Source: Bacteroidales bacterium
GTDB lineage: Bacteria; Bacteroidota; Bacteroidia; Bacteroidales; UBA932
Assembly: GCA_017558775.1 (NCBI GenBank)
Contig: JAFYTP010000054.1
Location: 1-41,415, forward strand
Direction of reading: 5' to 3'
DNA: 41,415 bases
The notes beneath the pieces were generated by a model. That model worked only from the letters and a program-made list of their open reading frames with translations. It did no database searches and was not told the origin of the DNA. How positions within the stretch are numbered: the stretch's first letter is position 1; every line of letters starts with the position of its first letter. A program made the position numbers and the translations under genes. Below are positions 25,671 to 32,638 of this stretch, piece after piece.

Positions 25671-25699
25671 AAAAACCCCGATATCCCACCGGGATTTTT
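25671..25699. repeat. Inverted repeat between divergent helicase and pncB promoters
   Basis: AAAAACCCCG (25671-25680) and CGGGATTTTT (25690-25699) pair over 10 positions with one mismatch, which becomes a G-U pair in minus-strand RNA. It lies between two divergent -7 boxes and could be an operator or a terminator-like relic. No binding protein is known. Confidence 0.4.
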
Positions 25700-25701
25700 C
25701 G

Positions 25702-25709
25702 TATCTTTG
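25702..25709 (+). promoter_or_regulatory. -7 promoter box of pncB
   Basis: TATCTTTG matches the Bacteroidota consensus. The expected start near 25715 gives about 34 nt of leader before the ATG at 25750. No good -33 TTTG is visible. Confidence 0.6.
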
Positions 25710-25749
25710 TCGTTGATGCCCGAAGGGCAGGCCATAAAAGAAATACACC

Positions 25750-27258
25750 ATGGACAAACTGAACACAGCTTACTGTTCCGACAAGTACCAGTACACGATG
25801 GGAAAGTCGTATCTGGAATGCGGAAAGGACAAGGAAATCGCCGTCTTCAACCTGTTCTACAGGAAGGCGCCGGAGAATAACAACTGGGCCGTCGTGAGCG
25901 GCACGGAGGAAGTCATCGAGATGGTCCAGCGGCTCGGCACCGAGCCGGAGGAGTTCTATGAGAAATTCCTCCCGGGGGACGACTACAAGGCGTTCCGCAA
26001 GTATCTGAGCAACATGAAGTTCACCGGCTCGGTGTACTGCATGCGCGAGGGCGAGATCGCCTTCCCCACGCAGCCCGTCGTGACCGTCGTGGCGCCGATG
26101 ATCGAGGCGCAGGTCCTGGAGACCCCGATGCTGTGCATCCTGAACCACCAGATGGCTGTCGCGACCAAGGCCTCCCGCGTGTGCCGCGCGACCGACCACC
26201 CGGTCTCCGAGTTCGGCTCCCGCCGGGCGCACGGCCCCTGGGCCGCCGTCTATGGCGGCAAGGCCGCGCAGATCGCCGGCTGCGCCAGTTCGTCCAACAT
26301 CCTCACGGGTGCCTTCAACGGCGTCCCTTCCACCGGCACGATGGCGCACAGCTTCGTGACCGCCTACGGCAGCACAGTGGAGGGCGAGTACCACGCCTTC
26401 TGCGATTACATCCGCACGCACCGGGGTGAGAACATCATCCTGCTCATCGACACCTACGATACCCTCAAGTGCGGTATCAAGAACGCCATCCGGGCTTTCC
26501 GCGACAACGGTATCGACGATAATTATCCCAACGGCTACGGCATCCGGCTGGACAGCGGCGACCTTGCGTACCTGTCCCAGGAAGTCCGTCATATCCTGGA
26601 CGAGCACGGCATGAAGGGCTGCAAGATCTTCGCGACCAACGGCCTGGACGAATACCTGATTACCGACCTGGAGCGCCAGGGCGCCTGCATCGACAGTTAC
26701 GGTGTGGGCGACGCCATCGCCACCTCCAAGGCCGCGCCGTGCTTCGGCAATGTCTATAAGCTCGTGCAGATCGGCGACCAGCCGGTCCTGAAGCGCTCCG
26801 AGGACAAGATCAAGCTCATCAACCCGGGCTTCCAGATTACCTGGCGCATCAGCGCCCTGGACTCCTCCAAGGGCAACAAGATCGACGGCTACGTGTTCAA
26901 GGCCGATGTCACCTGCCTCCGCGGCGACAAGATGGACCTGGCCATCCAGCGGGGCGAGACCATCACCGTCCGGGACGAGTACGACTCCTTCAAGGCCAAG
27001 ACCTTCGAGGCGGGACAGTATGAAGCCCGCCCGCTCCAGATGCAGGCCATCGCGAACGGCAAGCGCGTCTGCCCGAAGCACACCCTGATGGAGAAGAAGG
27101 CCTTCTACAAGGACAACCTTCATCACCTGGCTCCCGCGGAATCCCGTCTGATTAACCCGCACTACTACAAGGTGGACATTTCCGACGACCTCTACGACAC
27201 CAAGATGCGCCTCATCGACGACCTGGTGAAGCAGATCAAGGAATTTGAAATCGACTAA
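25750..27258 (+). CDS. pncB: Nicotinate phosphoribosyltransferase
   Basis: PncB makes nicotinate mononucleotide from nicotinate and PRPP, the salvage route to NAD. The 502 residues begin LNTAYCSDKYQYTMG, typical of the family, and contain VSEFGSRRAHGP (substrate and phosphate binding), SSNILTGAFNGVPSTGTMAHSF (present as SSNILTGAF and GTMAHSF), LLIDTYDTLKCG, GIRLDSGDL and IFATNGLDEY. The size fits the longer bacterial form. The esterase gene follows after 8 nt, so they may share a transcript, though no functional link is evident. Confidence 0.95.
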   Translation: MDKLNTAYCSDKYQYTMGKSYLECGKDKEIAVFNLFYRKAPENNNWAVVSGTEEVIEMVQRLGTEPEEFYEKFLPGDDYKAFRKYLSNMKFTGSVYCMREGEIAFPTQPVVTVVAPMIEAQVLETPMLCILNHQMAVATKASRVCRATDHPVSEFGSRRAHGPWAAVYGGKAAQIAGCASSSNILTGAFNGVPSTGTMAHSFVTAYGSTVEGEYHAFCDYIRTHRGENIILLIDTYDTLKCGIKNAIRAFRDNGIDDNYPNGYGIRLDSGDLAYLSQEVRHILDEHGMKGCKIFATNGLDEYLITDLERQGACIDSYGVGDAIATSKAAPCFGNVYKLVQIGDQPVLKRSEDKIKLINPGFQITWRISALDSSKGNKIDGYVFKADVTCLRGDKMDLAIQRGETITVRDEYDSFKAKTFEAGQYEARPLQMQAIANGKRVCPKHTLMEKKAFYKDNLHHLAPAESRLINPHYYKVDISDDLYDTKMRLIDDLVKQIKEFEID

Positions 27259-27266
27259 CTCCCCAT

Positions 27267-28703
27267 ATGAAGAAGATTATCCTTTCCCTGTTCGCGGTCG
27301 CGATGGGCGTATCGGCCCTGGCGCAGACCGCCCGTGAGTTCACGCTTCCGCTTACGCCCGACGGGGTGGCGGAACTGGTTGTCTATCTGCCGGAGAATCC
27401 GACCGGCCGGGCCGTCGTGGCCTGCCCGGGCGGCGGCTATGCCGTCCTCTCCAACACGCACGAGGGCGCGGCCTGGCACGAGTTCTTCAACGCCAAGGGC
27501 ATCGCTTTTGCCCTGGTGAACTACCGGATTCCGCACGGGGATCGAACCCTTCCTATCACGGACGCGGAGAATGCGATGAAGACCATGCGCGATAGCGCGG
27601 CCCGCTGGCAGCTCAATCCGCGGGACATCGGCATCATGGGCTCTTCCGCCGGCGGACACCTGGCATCGACCATCGCCACCCATACGCCGTATGAGCTCCG
27701 TCCGGACTTCCAGATCCTGATCTATCCCGTCATCACGATGGGCCCCGGCACGCACCAGGGCTCGCTGGACGGGCTCCTTGGGGACCAGCAGAAGGATCCG
27801 GAACTCGTCAAGCTGTACAGCAATGAGCTGCAGGTGAAGTCGCATCTGACCCCGCCCGCCATCATTATCCTGGCCGATGACGACGCCCTCGTTCCTCCCG
27901 TCCCGAACGCCATCGCCTACTACACCGCGATGCGCAACGCGGGCAACAGCTGCTCGATCCACATCTATCCTTCCGGCGGCCACGGCTTCGGCTACATGCC
28001 GTTCTTCGCCTACCGGGAGCAGATGCTCTCCGACCTGTCCGCCTGGCTGGACAAGCTGCCCGTCGCGGCGCCGGACGCCGTCAAGGTGGCCTGCATCGGC
28101 GACAGCATCACGGACGGCCACGGCATCGACCTGCGCGAGGCCAACGGCTATCCCGCCCAGATGCAGAAGATGCTGGGCAAGGGCTACAACGTGAAGAATT
28201 TCGGCATCAGCGCCCGCACGGTGATGAATTCAGGCGACCTGCCGTATATGAACGAGCCTTACTGGCAGGATGCCCTGGCTTTCAATCCGGACATCGTGAT
28301 CATCAAGCTCGGAACCAACGATTCCAAGTCCTACAATTGGACCAAGGATAAGAAGAAAGGATTCGAGAAGGATCTGACGACGATGGTGAAGACCCTGAAG
28401 GGCCTCCCGTCCTCGCCGAAGATTTATCTCTGCAAGCCCATCCCGGCCTTCAAGGATTCCTGGACCATCTCCGAAGAGGTTATTACGACGGAGATCGATC
28501 CGATTCTGGAGAAGGTGGTGAAGAAGGAGAATCTCGCCGGCCTGATCGACCTGCACACCCCCTTCGAGGGCCAGACGGACCTGATGCAGGAGGACGGTAT
28601 CCACCCGAACAGCGCAGGCGTTCGCAAGCTCGCCGAGACGGTGGCCAAGGTCATCGACCCGGACGTCAAGATCGAGCAGCGCCCGTTCTGGATGATGCGG
28701 TAG
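27267..28703 (+). CDS. Secreted double esterase: alpha/beta hydrolase plus SGNH hydrolase
   Basis: The 478-residue protein has a signal peptide (1 to about 19, ending ALAQ) and two esterase domains. Residues 25-270 are an alpha/beta hydrolase of the BD-FAE/acetylxylan esterase type, with the oxyanion region CPGGGYAVLSN, nucleophile elbow GSSAGGH and a late GGHGFGY histidine. Residues 275-465 form an SGNH/GDSL hydrolase with block I CIGDSITDGHG, block III LGTNDSK and block V DGIHPNSAG. Both catalytic sets look complete. Such pairs are seen on carbohydrate esterases that remove acetyl or feruloyl groups from plant polysaccharide. No polysaccharide locus surrounds it here, so the substrate is unknown. 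Confidence 0.88.
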   Translation: MKKIILSLFAVAMGVSALAQTAREFTLPLTPDGVAELVVYLPENPTGRAVVACPGGGYAVLSNTHEGAAWHEFFNAKGIAFALVNYRIPHGDRTLPITDAENAMKTMRDSAARWQLNPRDIGIMGSSAGGHLASTIATHTPYELRPDFQILIYPVITMGPGTHQGSLDGLLGDQQKDPELVKLYSNELQVKSHLTPPAIIILADDDALVPPVPNAIAYYTAMRNAGNSCSIHIYPSGGHGFGYMPFFAYREQMLSDLSAWLDKLPVAAPDAVKVACIGDSITDGHGIDLREANGYPAQMQKMLGKGYNVKNFGISARTVMNSGDLPYMNEPYWQDALAFNPDIVIIKLGTNDSKSYNWTKDKKKGFEKDLTTMVKTLKGLPSSPKIYLCKPIPAFKDSWTISEEVITTEIDPILEKVVKKENLAGLIDLHTPFEGQTDLMQEDGIHPNSAGVRKLAETVAKVIDPDVKIEQRPFWMMR

Positions 28704-28713
28704 GGGAACCTAC
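28700..28713. terminator. Short hairpin joining two convergent stop codons
   Basis: GTAGG-GGAA-CCTAC forms a 5-bp stem with a GGAA loop. The esterase TAG (28701-28703) and the phytase-like gene's TAG on the other strand (28712-28710) both lie within the stem. No T-tract follows, so terminator function is uncertain. Confidence 0.35.
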
Positions 28714-30131
28714 TTCAGCAGAATCACTTTGACATATTCTGACGTGAGGCCGCCGGCTCCCTTCTGGGAGTCGGCGATCATTATGAGGCAGCGGTGGCCG
28801 TCCGGAAGGGTGGGGCCGAGGCACATGCCTTCGAAATTGGCCAGGTCCATGGCACCGGTGCGGAAGGTGCAGAGCAGGGCCTTGCGGAGGATGCCCGCGG
28901 TGTCATGGACAGGGTCCACGATGTACAGGTCCATCCGCGTGAACGACTTCTGCAGCTTGTCCCAGAGGTTGCCGTTGGGCACATAGACTTCCCGTTCCAG
29001 CACAAGGACGCGGCCGTCGTCGAGGGCGGCCAGGGTCGGGACGCCGAAGACATAGGCAGCGGCGTTATTCGCCGATTTTTCGGGCTCGCCGGTCTGGTAG
29101 AAGAAGCGTTCGGCAGGTTTTCCGTCGGTGGTAAAGGACTGCAGGCGGAGGATGCCGGGGAGGAAGGTGTCCTTGGGCAGCGGGGCCTCCGTCGTGGTCC
29201 AGAACAGGCCGGTGGCGTCGTTATAAGTGAGGGCCTCGAAGCCGCGGTTGGACGTGATGGTCGATGCGGAAAGGTCCTTGGGCACCTGCAGGGCTTTCCC
29301 GGTTTCCCGGCCCGCGAGGTCGTATTCGCGGATTTCCTGGTGCTTTTCCGAGGTTACATACAGCGTTCCGAGGGAGGGAACGTAGGCGATGCCTTCGCAG
29401 TCGCGTGTCGCGCCCTTTGCGTTGGCGGTTTCCGCCGCGGGACGCATTGACACGGTGCCGACATAGCCGTCATTGTCGATGGGGAGGGTGAAATGCAGGA
29501 TGCCGCCGCCCTTCTTGTTGTCGTCCACGACGGCGTAGCGGTTGCCCGAGAGCCAGGTGATGCCGGAGTGCTCGCCCGGTTCGATCTCCGACAGGGAGGT
29601 ACTGGAGAGCGCGCGGGCGCTGAGGCGGGGCGCCGGGGGAGTCGGGGTCAGGACGGTTCCTGTCCATTGGTACGCGACGCCGGCTGTCAGCTTCAGGGCG
29701 GGAAGGCGGACCGACCAGATGCGCCCGTCCTTCGCTTGCGCGATAACGGCCGTGGCCGGCACTTTCTGCGGTTTCTTGGGTATCCAGAGGACCATCGACC
29801 CCGATTCCGGAATGGTCACAGGCAGGACGGTGGGATCTCCTTCCATCGGCACAAGCGTGATCTGGTCGATGCCGGCGGGCAGTCCGTCCAGCTGGAGCCG
29901 GATGTAGGCGCTGGAATGGCTGTAGACGATGATGGTGTCGTTCCGCTGGGTCACGGTCGTGTCCGCCAGGAAACGGTCTTTCGCGAACAGGGCCTTGGCT
30001 TCCGGGTCGTCCTTCACAGGAGTTCCGTCCTCATAACAAACAGGCTCGTACACGGTGCTTTTGGGCTGCGCTCCGCATCCCAGGGCCGTGCAGACCGTCA
30101 GCAGGAGAATATGCAGGTATCGTTTCACCAT
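28710..30131 (-). CDS. Esterase-like/phytase-like lipoprotein (PF13449 type)
   Basis: The 473-residue protein is probably a lipoprotein: MVKRYLHILLLTVCTALGC ends in a fair lipobox with Cys19. The body, from about 160, resembles the phytase-like beta-propeller family, with EHSGITWLSGNRYAVVDD, DCEGIAYVPSLGTLYVTSE, SNRGFEALTYND and NFEGMCLGPTLPDGHR. The first 140 residues are a separate beta-rich region. I chose the ATG at 30131 because the in-frame ATG at 30173 lies upstream of the -7 box at 30147-30154 and gives no signal sequence. Substrate is unknown; phytase activity should not be assumed. It converges on the esterase gene with 6 nt between stops. Confidence 0.8.
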   Translation of the reverse strand: MVKRYLHILLLTVCTALGCGAQPKSTVYEPVCYEDGTPVKDDPEAKALFAKDRFLADTTVTQRNDTIIVYSHSSAYIRLQLDGLPAGIDQITLVPMEGDPTVLPVTIPESGSMVLWIPKKPQKVPATAVIAQAKDGRIWSVRLPALKLTAGVAYQWTGTVLTPTPPAPRLSARALSSTSLSEIEPGEHSGITWLSGNRYAVVDDNKKGGGILHFTLPIDNDGYVGTVSMRPAAETANAKGATRDCEGIAYVPSLGTLYVTSEKHQEIREYDLAGRETGKALQVPKDLSASTITSNRGFEALTYNDATGLFWTTTEAPLPKDTFLPGILRLQSFTTDGKPAERFFYQTGEPEKSANNAAAYVFGVPTLAALDDGRVLVLEREVYVPNGNLWDKLQKSFTRMDLYIVDPVHDTAGILRKALLCTFRTGAMDLANFEGMCLGPTLPDGHRCLIMIADSQKGAGGLTSEYVKVILLK

Positions 30132-30138
30132 TCCGTCA

Positions 30139-30170
30139 TTTGCTTGCAAAGATAAAAATAAATAATTTTG
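30139..30170 (+). promoter_or_regulatory. Promoter of the kinase-RapZ/nucleotidyltransferase operon, leaderless start
   Basis: TTTG (30139-30142), exactly 20 nt, then TAATTTTG (30163-30170) match the full Bacteroidota consensus. Transcription should begin at about 30176-30178, right on the tandem ATGs at 30174 and 30177, so the mRNA is probably leaderless. Confidence 0.75.
30147..30154 (-). promoter_or_regulatory. -7 box of the phytase-like lipoprotein gene
   Basis: The minus strand reads TATCTTTG. It lies between the -33 and -7 boxes of the opposite promoter, so polymerase could not occupy both at once. The expected start near 30141 leaves about 10 nt before the ATG at 30131. Confidence 0.6.
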
Positions 30171-30173
30171 CAT

Positions 30174-31697
30174 ATGATGTCACTCGAATCACTTTTTGAA
30201 CGCTATACGGGCGCTGCTCCGGTTTTTAAGGTAGCGCTCACCGGGTCGGCCTCGCACCGGCGGTACTACCGCCTGACGGGGGCCGATGGACGGTCCCTCA
30301 TCGGCGTGGAAGGCACCGATGCCGACGAGAACCGCGCGTTCCTCACCATCGACCGGCACTTCGCCGCGAAGGGGATCAACGTTCCGAAGGTCGTGGCGGA
30401 AGACGGTCTCTGCTACCTGCAGGAGGATCTTGGTTCTACGGTCCTGTATGACGCCCTGGCAGCCGGCCGCGCCTCCGGCAATTACGGTCCCGACGAGGTT
30501 ACTTTGCTTTGCAAAACCCTTGCCGCGCTCCCGAAAATCCAGGTCGAGGGTGCCCGCGGGCTGGACTGGTCCGTGTGCTATCCGCAGCCTTCCTTCGACG
30601 CTCGGATGGTGGATTTCGACCTGAACTATTTCAAGTACGACTTCTTGAAGCTCAGTGGTTTGGAGTTTAACGAGGTGCGCCTGCAGGATGATTTTGACCG
30701 TTTCCGGGCGGATCTCCTGGCTGAGCCCTCCGACACTTTCCTGTATCGGGATTTCAACGCCCGCAATGTGATGCTGGTGGACGGCGAACCTTGGTTCATC
30801 GACTTTCAGGGCGGCCGCCGCGGTCCGGTCTATTACGATGTGGCATCCTTCCTCTGGCAGGCCCGCGCCCGCTATCCGGAATCCCTCCGAGAACAGTTGC
30901 TTCAGGTCTATCTGGACGCGCTCCGGGCATACATTCCCGTGGACGAAGCCCACTTCCGCTCCCGCCTCCGCCTCTTCATCCTCTTCCGGATGCTCCAAGT
31001 CCTCGGCTGCTATGGCTACCGCGGTCTCTGGGAGGGCAACAAGGCGTTTAGCGACAGCATCCCTCCGGCATTGGAGATTGTTAAGTCTCTGCTGCCGTTT
31101 GAGGACTATCCCTACCTGACTGAAGTTTTGACGATGCTTTGTGGGGGCGCCTTTCCTCCGGAGGGTGTATTGTTTCCCAAACCCTCCGCAATCAAAGATT
31201 GCTCCGTCCCTCCCACCGCAAGCGGCGGGCCCCTCCCTCTAATGTGCCCGAGGGTGGGCACAGGTTTGGGAAACAACACACCCTCCTGCGAGTCGCCCCT
31301 AACGATAACTGTTTATAGCTTTTCATATAAAAAGGGTATTCCGGAGGATACTTCCGGGAATGGGGGAGGGTATGTATTTGACTGCAGGTCAGTGCATAAT
31401 CCGGGGAAGTATGAACGGTTCAAGCAATTGACCGGGCTAGACAAGCCTGTGATCGATTTCCTCGAAGAGGACGGCGAGATACTCAAGTTCCTGGACAACG
31501 TCTATTCCTTGGTCGATGCGCACGTGGAGCGCTTCCTTTCCCGCGGCTTCACGCACCTCCAGGTCAGTTTTGGCTGCACCGGCGGCCAGCACCGCTCCGC
31601 CTACAGTGCCCAGCACCTCGCCGAGCATCTCGTCTCGAAATATCCCGTCCGCGTGCACCTCATCCATCGCGAACGTGGCATAGAACAGTGGCTATGA
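30174..31697 (+). CDS. AmgK-like sugar kinase fused to RapZ C-terminal domain, with in-frame repeat insertion
   Basis: The N-terminal 325 residues resemble aminoglycoside-phosphotransferase-fold kinases of the AmgK type (MurNAc/GlcNAc anomeric kinase): SASHRRYYRL near the start, catalytic FLYRDFNARNVM (Asp193) and metal-binding FIDFQGGRRGPVYYDVAS (DFQ, 210-212). Residues 376-507 are a RapZ C-terminal domain (YSFSYKKGIPEDTSGNGGGY, then VFDCRSVHNPG and VSFGCTGGQHRSAY). In proteobacteria that domain binds glucosamine-6-phosphate. From memory the fusion is common in Bacteroidota. Residues about 330-373 are encoded by a structured repeat (31160-31286) and look like junk linker (Pro, Gly, Ser, Cys). 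The frame is intact. The next gene overlaps by 4 nt. A role in peptidoglycan sugar recycling is inferred. Confidence 0.85.
   Translation: MMSLESLFERYTGAAPVFKVALTGSASHRRYYRLTGADGRSLIGVEGTDADENRAFLTIDRHFAAKGINVPKVVAEDGLCYLQEDLGSTVLYDALAAGRASGNYGPDEVTLLCKTLAALPKIQVEGARGLDWSVCYPQPSFDARMVDFDLNYFKYDFLKLSGLEFNEVRLQDDFDRFRADLLAEPSDTFLYRDFNARNVMLVDGEPWFIDFQGGRRGPVYYDVASFLWQARARYPESLREQLLQVYLDALRAYIPVDEAHFRSRLRLFILFRMLQVLGCYGYRGLWEGNKAFSDSIPPALEIVKSLLPFEDYPYLTEVLTMLCGGAFPPEGVLFPKPSAIKDCSVPPTASGGPLPLMCPRVGTGLGNNTPSCESPLTITVYSFSYKKGIPEDTSGNGGGYVFDCRSVHNPGKYERFKQLTGLDKPVIDFLEEDGEILKFLDNVYSLVDAHVERFLSRGFTHLQVSFGCTGGQHRSAYSAQHLAEHLVSKYPVRVHLIHRERGIEQWL
31160..31286. repeat. Cloverleaf-like structured repeat, copy A, inside the kinase-RapZ gene
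   Basis: Outer arms 31160-31183 and 31263-31286 pair at 23 of 24 positions. Inside are three hairpins: GCAATC-AAA-GATTGC (31188-31202), CCC-a-CCGC-AA-GCGG-c-GGG (31212-31229) and TGTGCCC-GAGGGT-GGGCACA (31243-31262). The core CCCCTCCCTCT (31230-31240) and loop GAGGGT are shared with copy B. It lies between the kinase and RapZ domains and keeps the reading frame. Confidence 0.85.
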
Positions 31698-32548
31698 AAG
31701 CGATGATCTTTGCCGCGGGGCTTGGGACCCGCTTGAAACCCATCACGGACACGATGCCGAAGGCGCTCGTGCCCGTCTGCGGCCAGCCGCTGCTGTACCA
31801 CGTTCTCACCAAGCTCGTCGCGGCCGGTTATAAGGATGTCATCGTCAATGTCCATCACTTCCCGGACCAGATTATCGACTATCTCTGCATCAATGATTTC
31901 GGTGCAAATATCACTGTCTCAGATGAACGGGACTACCTGCGGGAAACCGGGGGAGGTATCAAGCACGTACGAAGTCTTCTGGAAGAAGATTGCAGTGGTC
32001 TTCCAGAATCGTCGCTTCGCGACCCCTCCCATCTTCGATGGGCCCCTCCCTCTCATGGTGCCGAGGGTGGCACAGATTCTGGAAGACCACCGCAACCTTC
32101 TTCCCCGTTCCTTGTTCATAATGTCGACATTATTAGCAACTTAAATCTCAAGTGGTTGCGGGAGCAGCACAGGGATGATGCTTTGGCGACAATCGTGGTG
32201 AGTGAGCGGGAGACGCAGCGGTATTTCTTGTTCGATGAGGAGGGGAGGTTGAAGGGGTGGACGAATGTCAAGACCGGGGAGGTGAGGAGTCCGTACGGGG
32301 ACATCGACCCGAACAATTATCGCAAGCTGGCTTTCGCCGGGATTCATCTGATGTCGCCGGCAATCTTTGACGCCTTCGACAAGCTCGGTTTCGGTGACCG
32401 TTTTTCCATCACGGACTTTTATCTGAAGGCTTGCGCCGAGTATCCGATCTATGCAGCCGTGCCGCCGGGGTTCAAGATGGTCGATGTGGGAAAGTTTGAC
32501 ACGCTTCCCGAGGCGGAAGCCACATGTGCCTCCATCCTATCTATTTAG
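31694..32548 (+). CDS. MurU-like nucleotidyltransferase with in-frame repeat insertion
   Basis: This sugar-1-phosphate nucleotidyltransferase resembles MurU (UTP:MurNAc-1-phosphate uridylyltransferase). The 284 residues show the nucleotide-binding signature MIFAAGLGTRLKPITDTMPKAL (seen as FAAGLGTRLKP and TMPKAL), VNVHHFPDQI, RETGGGIKH, the metal-site FLVHNVDII (Asp145) and FKMVDVGKFDTL at the end. The ATG at 31694 overlaps the upstream stop as ATGA; a GTG at 31688 is less likely. Residues about 99-136 are encoded by structured repeat copy B, inserted in the loop just before the VHNVD strand; homologues normally run from LLxxDEP directly into FLVHN. The frame is open, but whether the enzyme works with this loop cannot be told. 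With the AmgK-like gene it would form a UDP-MurNAc salvage pair. Confidence 0.85.
   Translation: MKAMIFAAGLGTRLKPITDTMPKALVPVCGQPLLYHVLTKLVAAGYKDVIVNVHHFPDQIIDYLCINDFGANITVSDERDYLRETGGGIKHVRSLLEEDCSGLPESSLRDPSHLRWAPPSHGAEGGTDSGRPPQPSSPFLVHNVDIISNLNLKWLREQHRDDALATIVVSERETQRYFLFDEEGRLKGWTNVKTGEVRSPYGDIDPNNYRKLAFAGIHLMSPAIFDAFDKLGFGDRFSITDFYLKACAEYPIYAAVPPGFKMVDVGKFDTLPEAEATCASILSI
31981..32104. repeat. Cloverleaf-like structured repeat, copy B, inside the MurU-like gene
   Basis: Outer arms 31981-32010 and 32075-32104 pair at 28 of 30 positions. Three hairpins follow the plan of copy A: GTCGC-TTC-GCGAC (32011-32023), CCCATC-TTC-GATGGG (32028-32042) and GTGCC-GAGGGT-GGCAC (32058-32073). The core CCCCTCCCTCT (32043-32053) is identical to copy A. 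Arms and the first two hairpins have different sequences from copy A but keep pairing. Confidence 0.85.
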
Positions 32549-32566
32549 TTGTCAGCGATTTAAATG

Positions 32567-32598
32567 TTTAGAGGTGCACCAGGCGGTGCACCTCTAAA
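32567..32598. terminator. Bidirectional terminator hairpin between convergent genes
   Basis: TTTAGAGGTGCACC, loop AGGC, GGTGCACCTCTAAA form a perfect 14-bp stem in the 90-nt gap between the MurU-like gene (plus) and the CPBP protease gene (minus). The stem ends are A/T-rich on both sides, giving weak T-tracts in both directions. Confidence 0.75.
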
Positions 32599-32638
32599 AC
32601 GTTAAGTCGTTATGTATAAGCCGGTTGCGAAACGGGGC

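Noticed and set aside
31160-31286. Frameshift or gene split between the kinase and RapZ domains
   Set aside because: The frame is open throughout and the odd residues coincide exactly with a structured repeat.
31335-31370. ATTCCGG..CCGGGAAT-like palindrome in the RapZ domain
   Set aside because: The encoded GIPEDTSGNGGG is conserved in RapZ proteins, so the resemblance to the small palindrome is coincidental.
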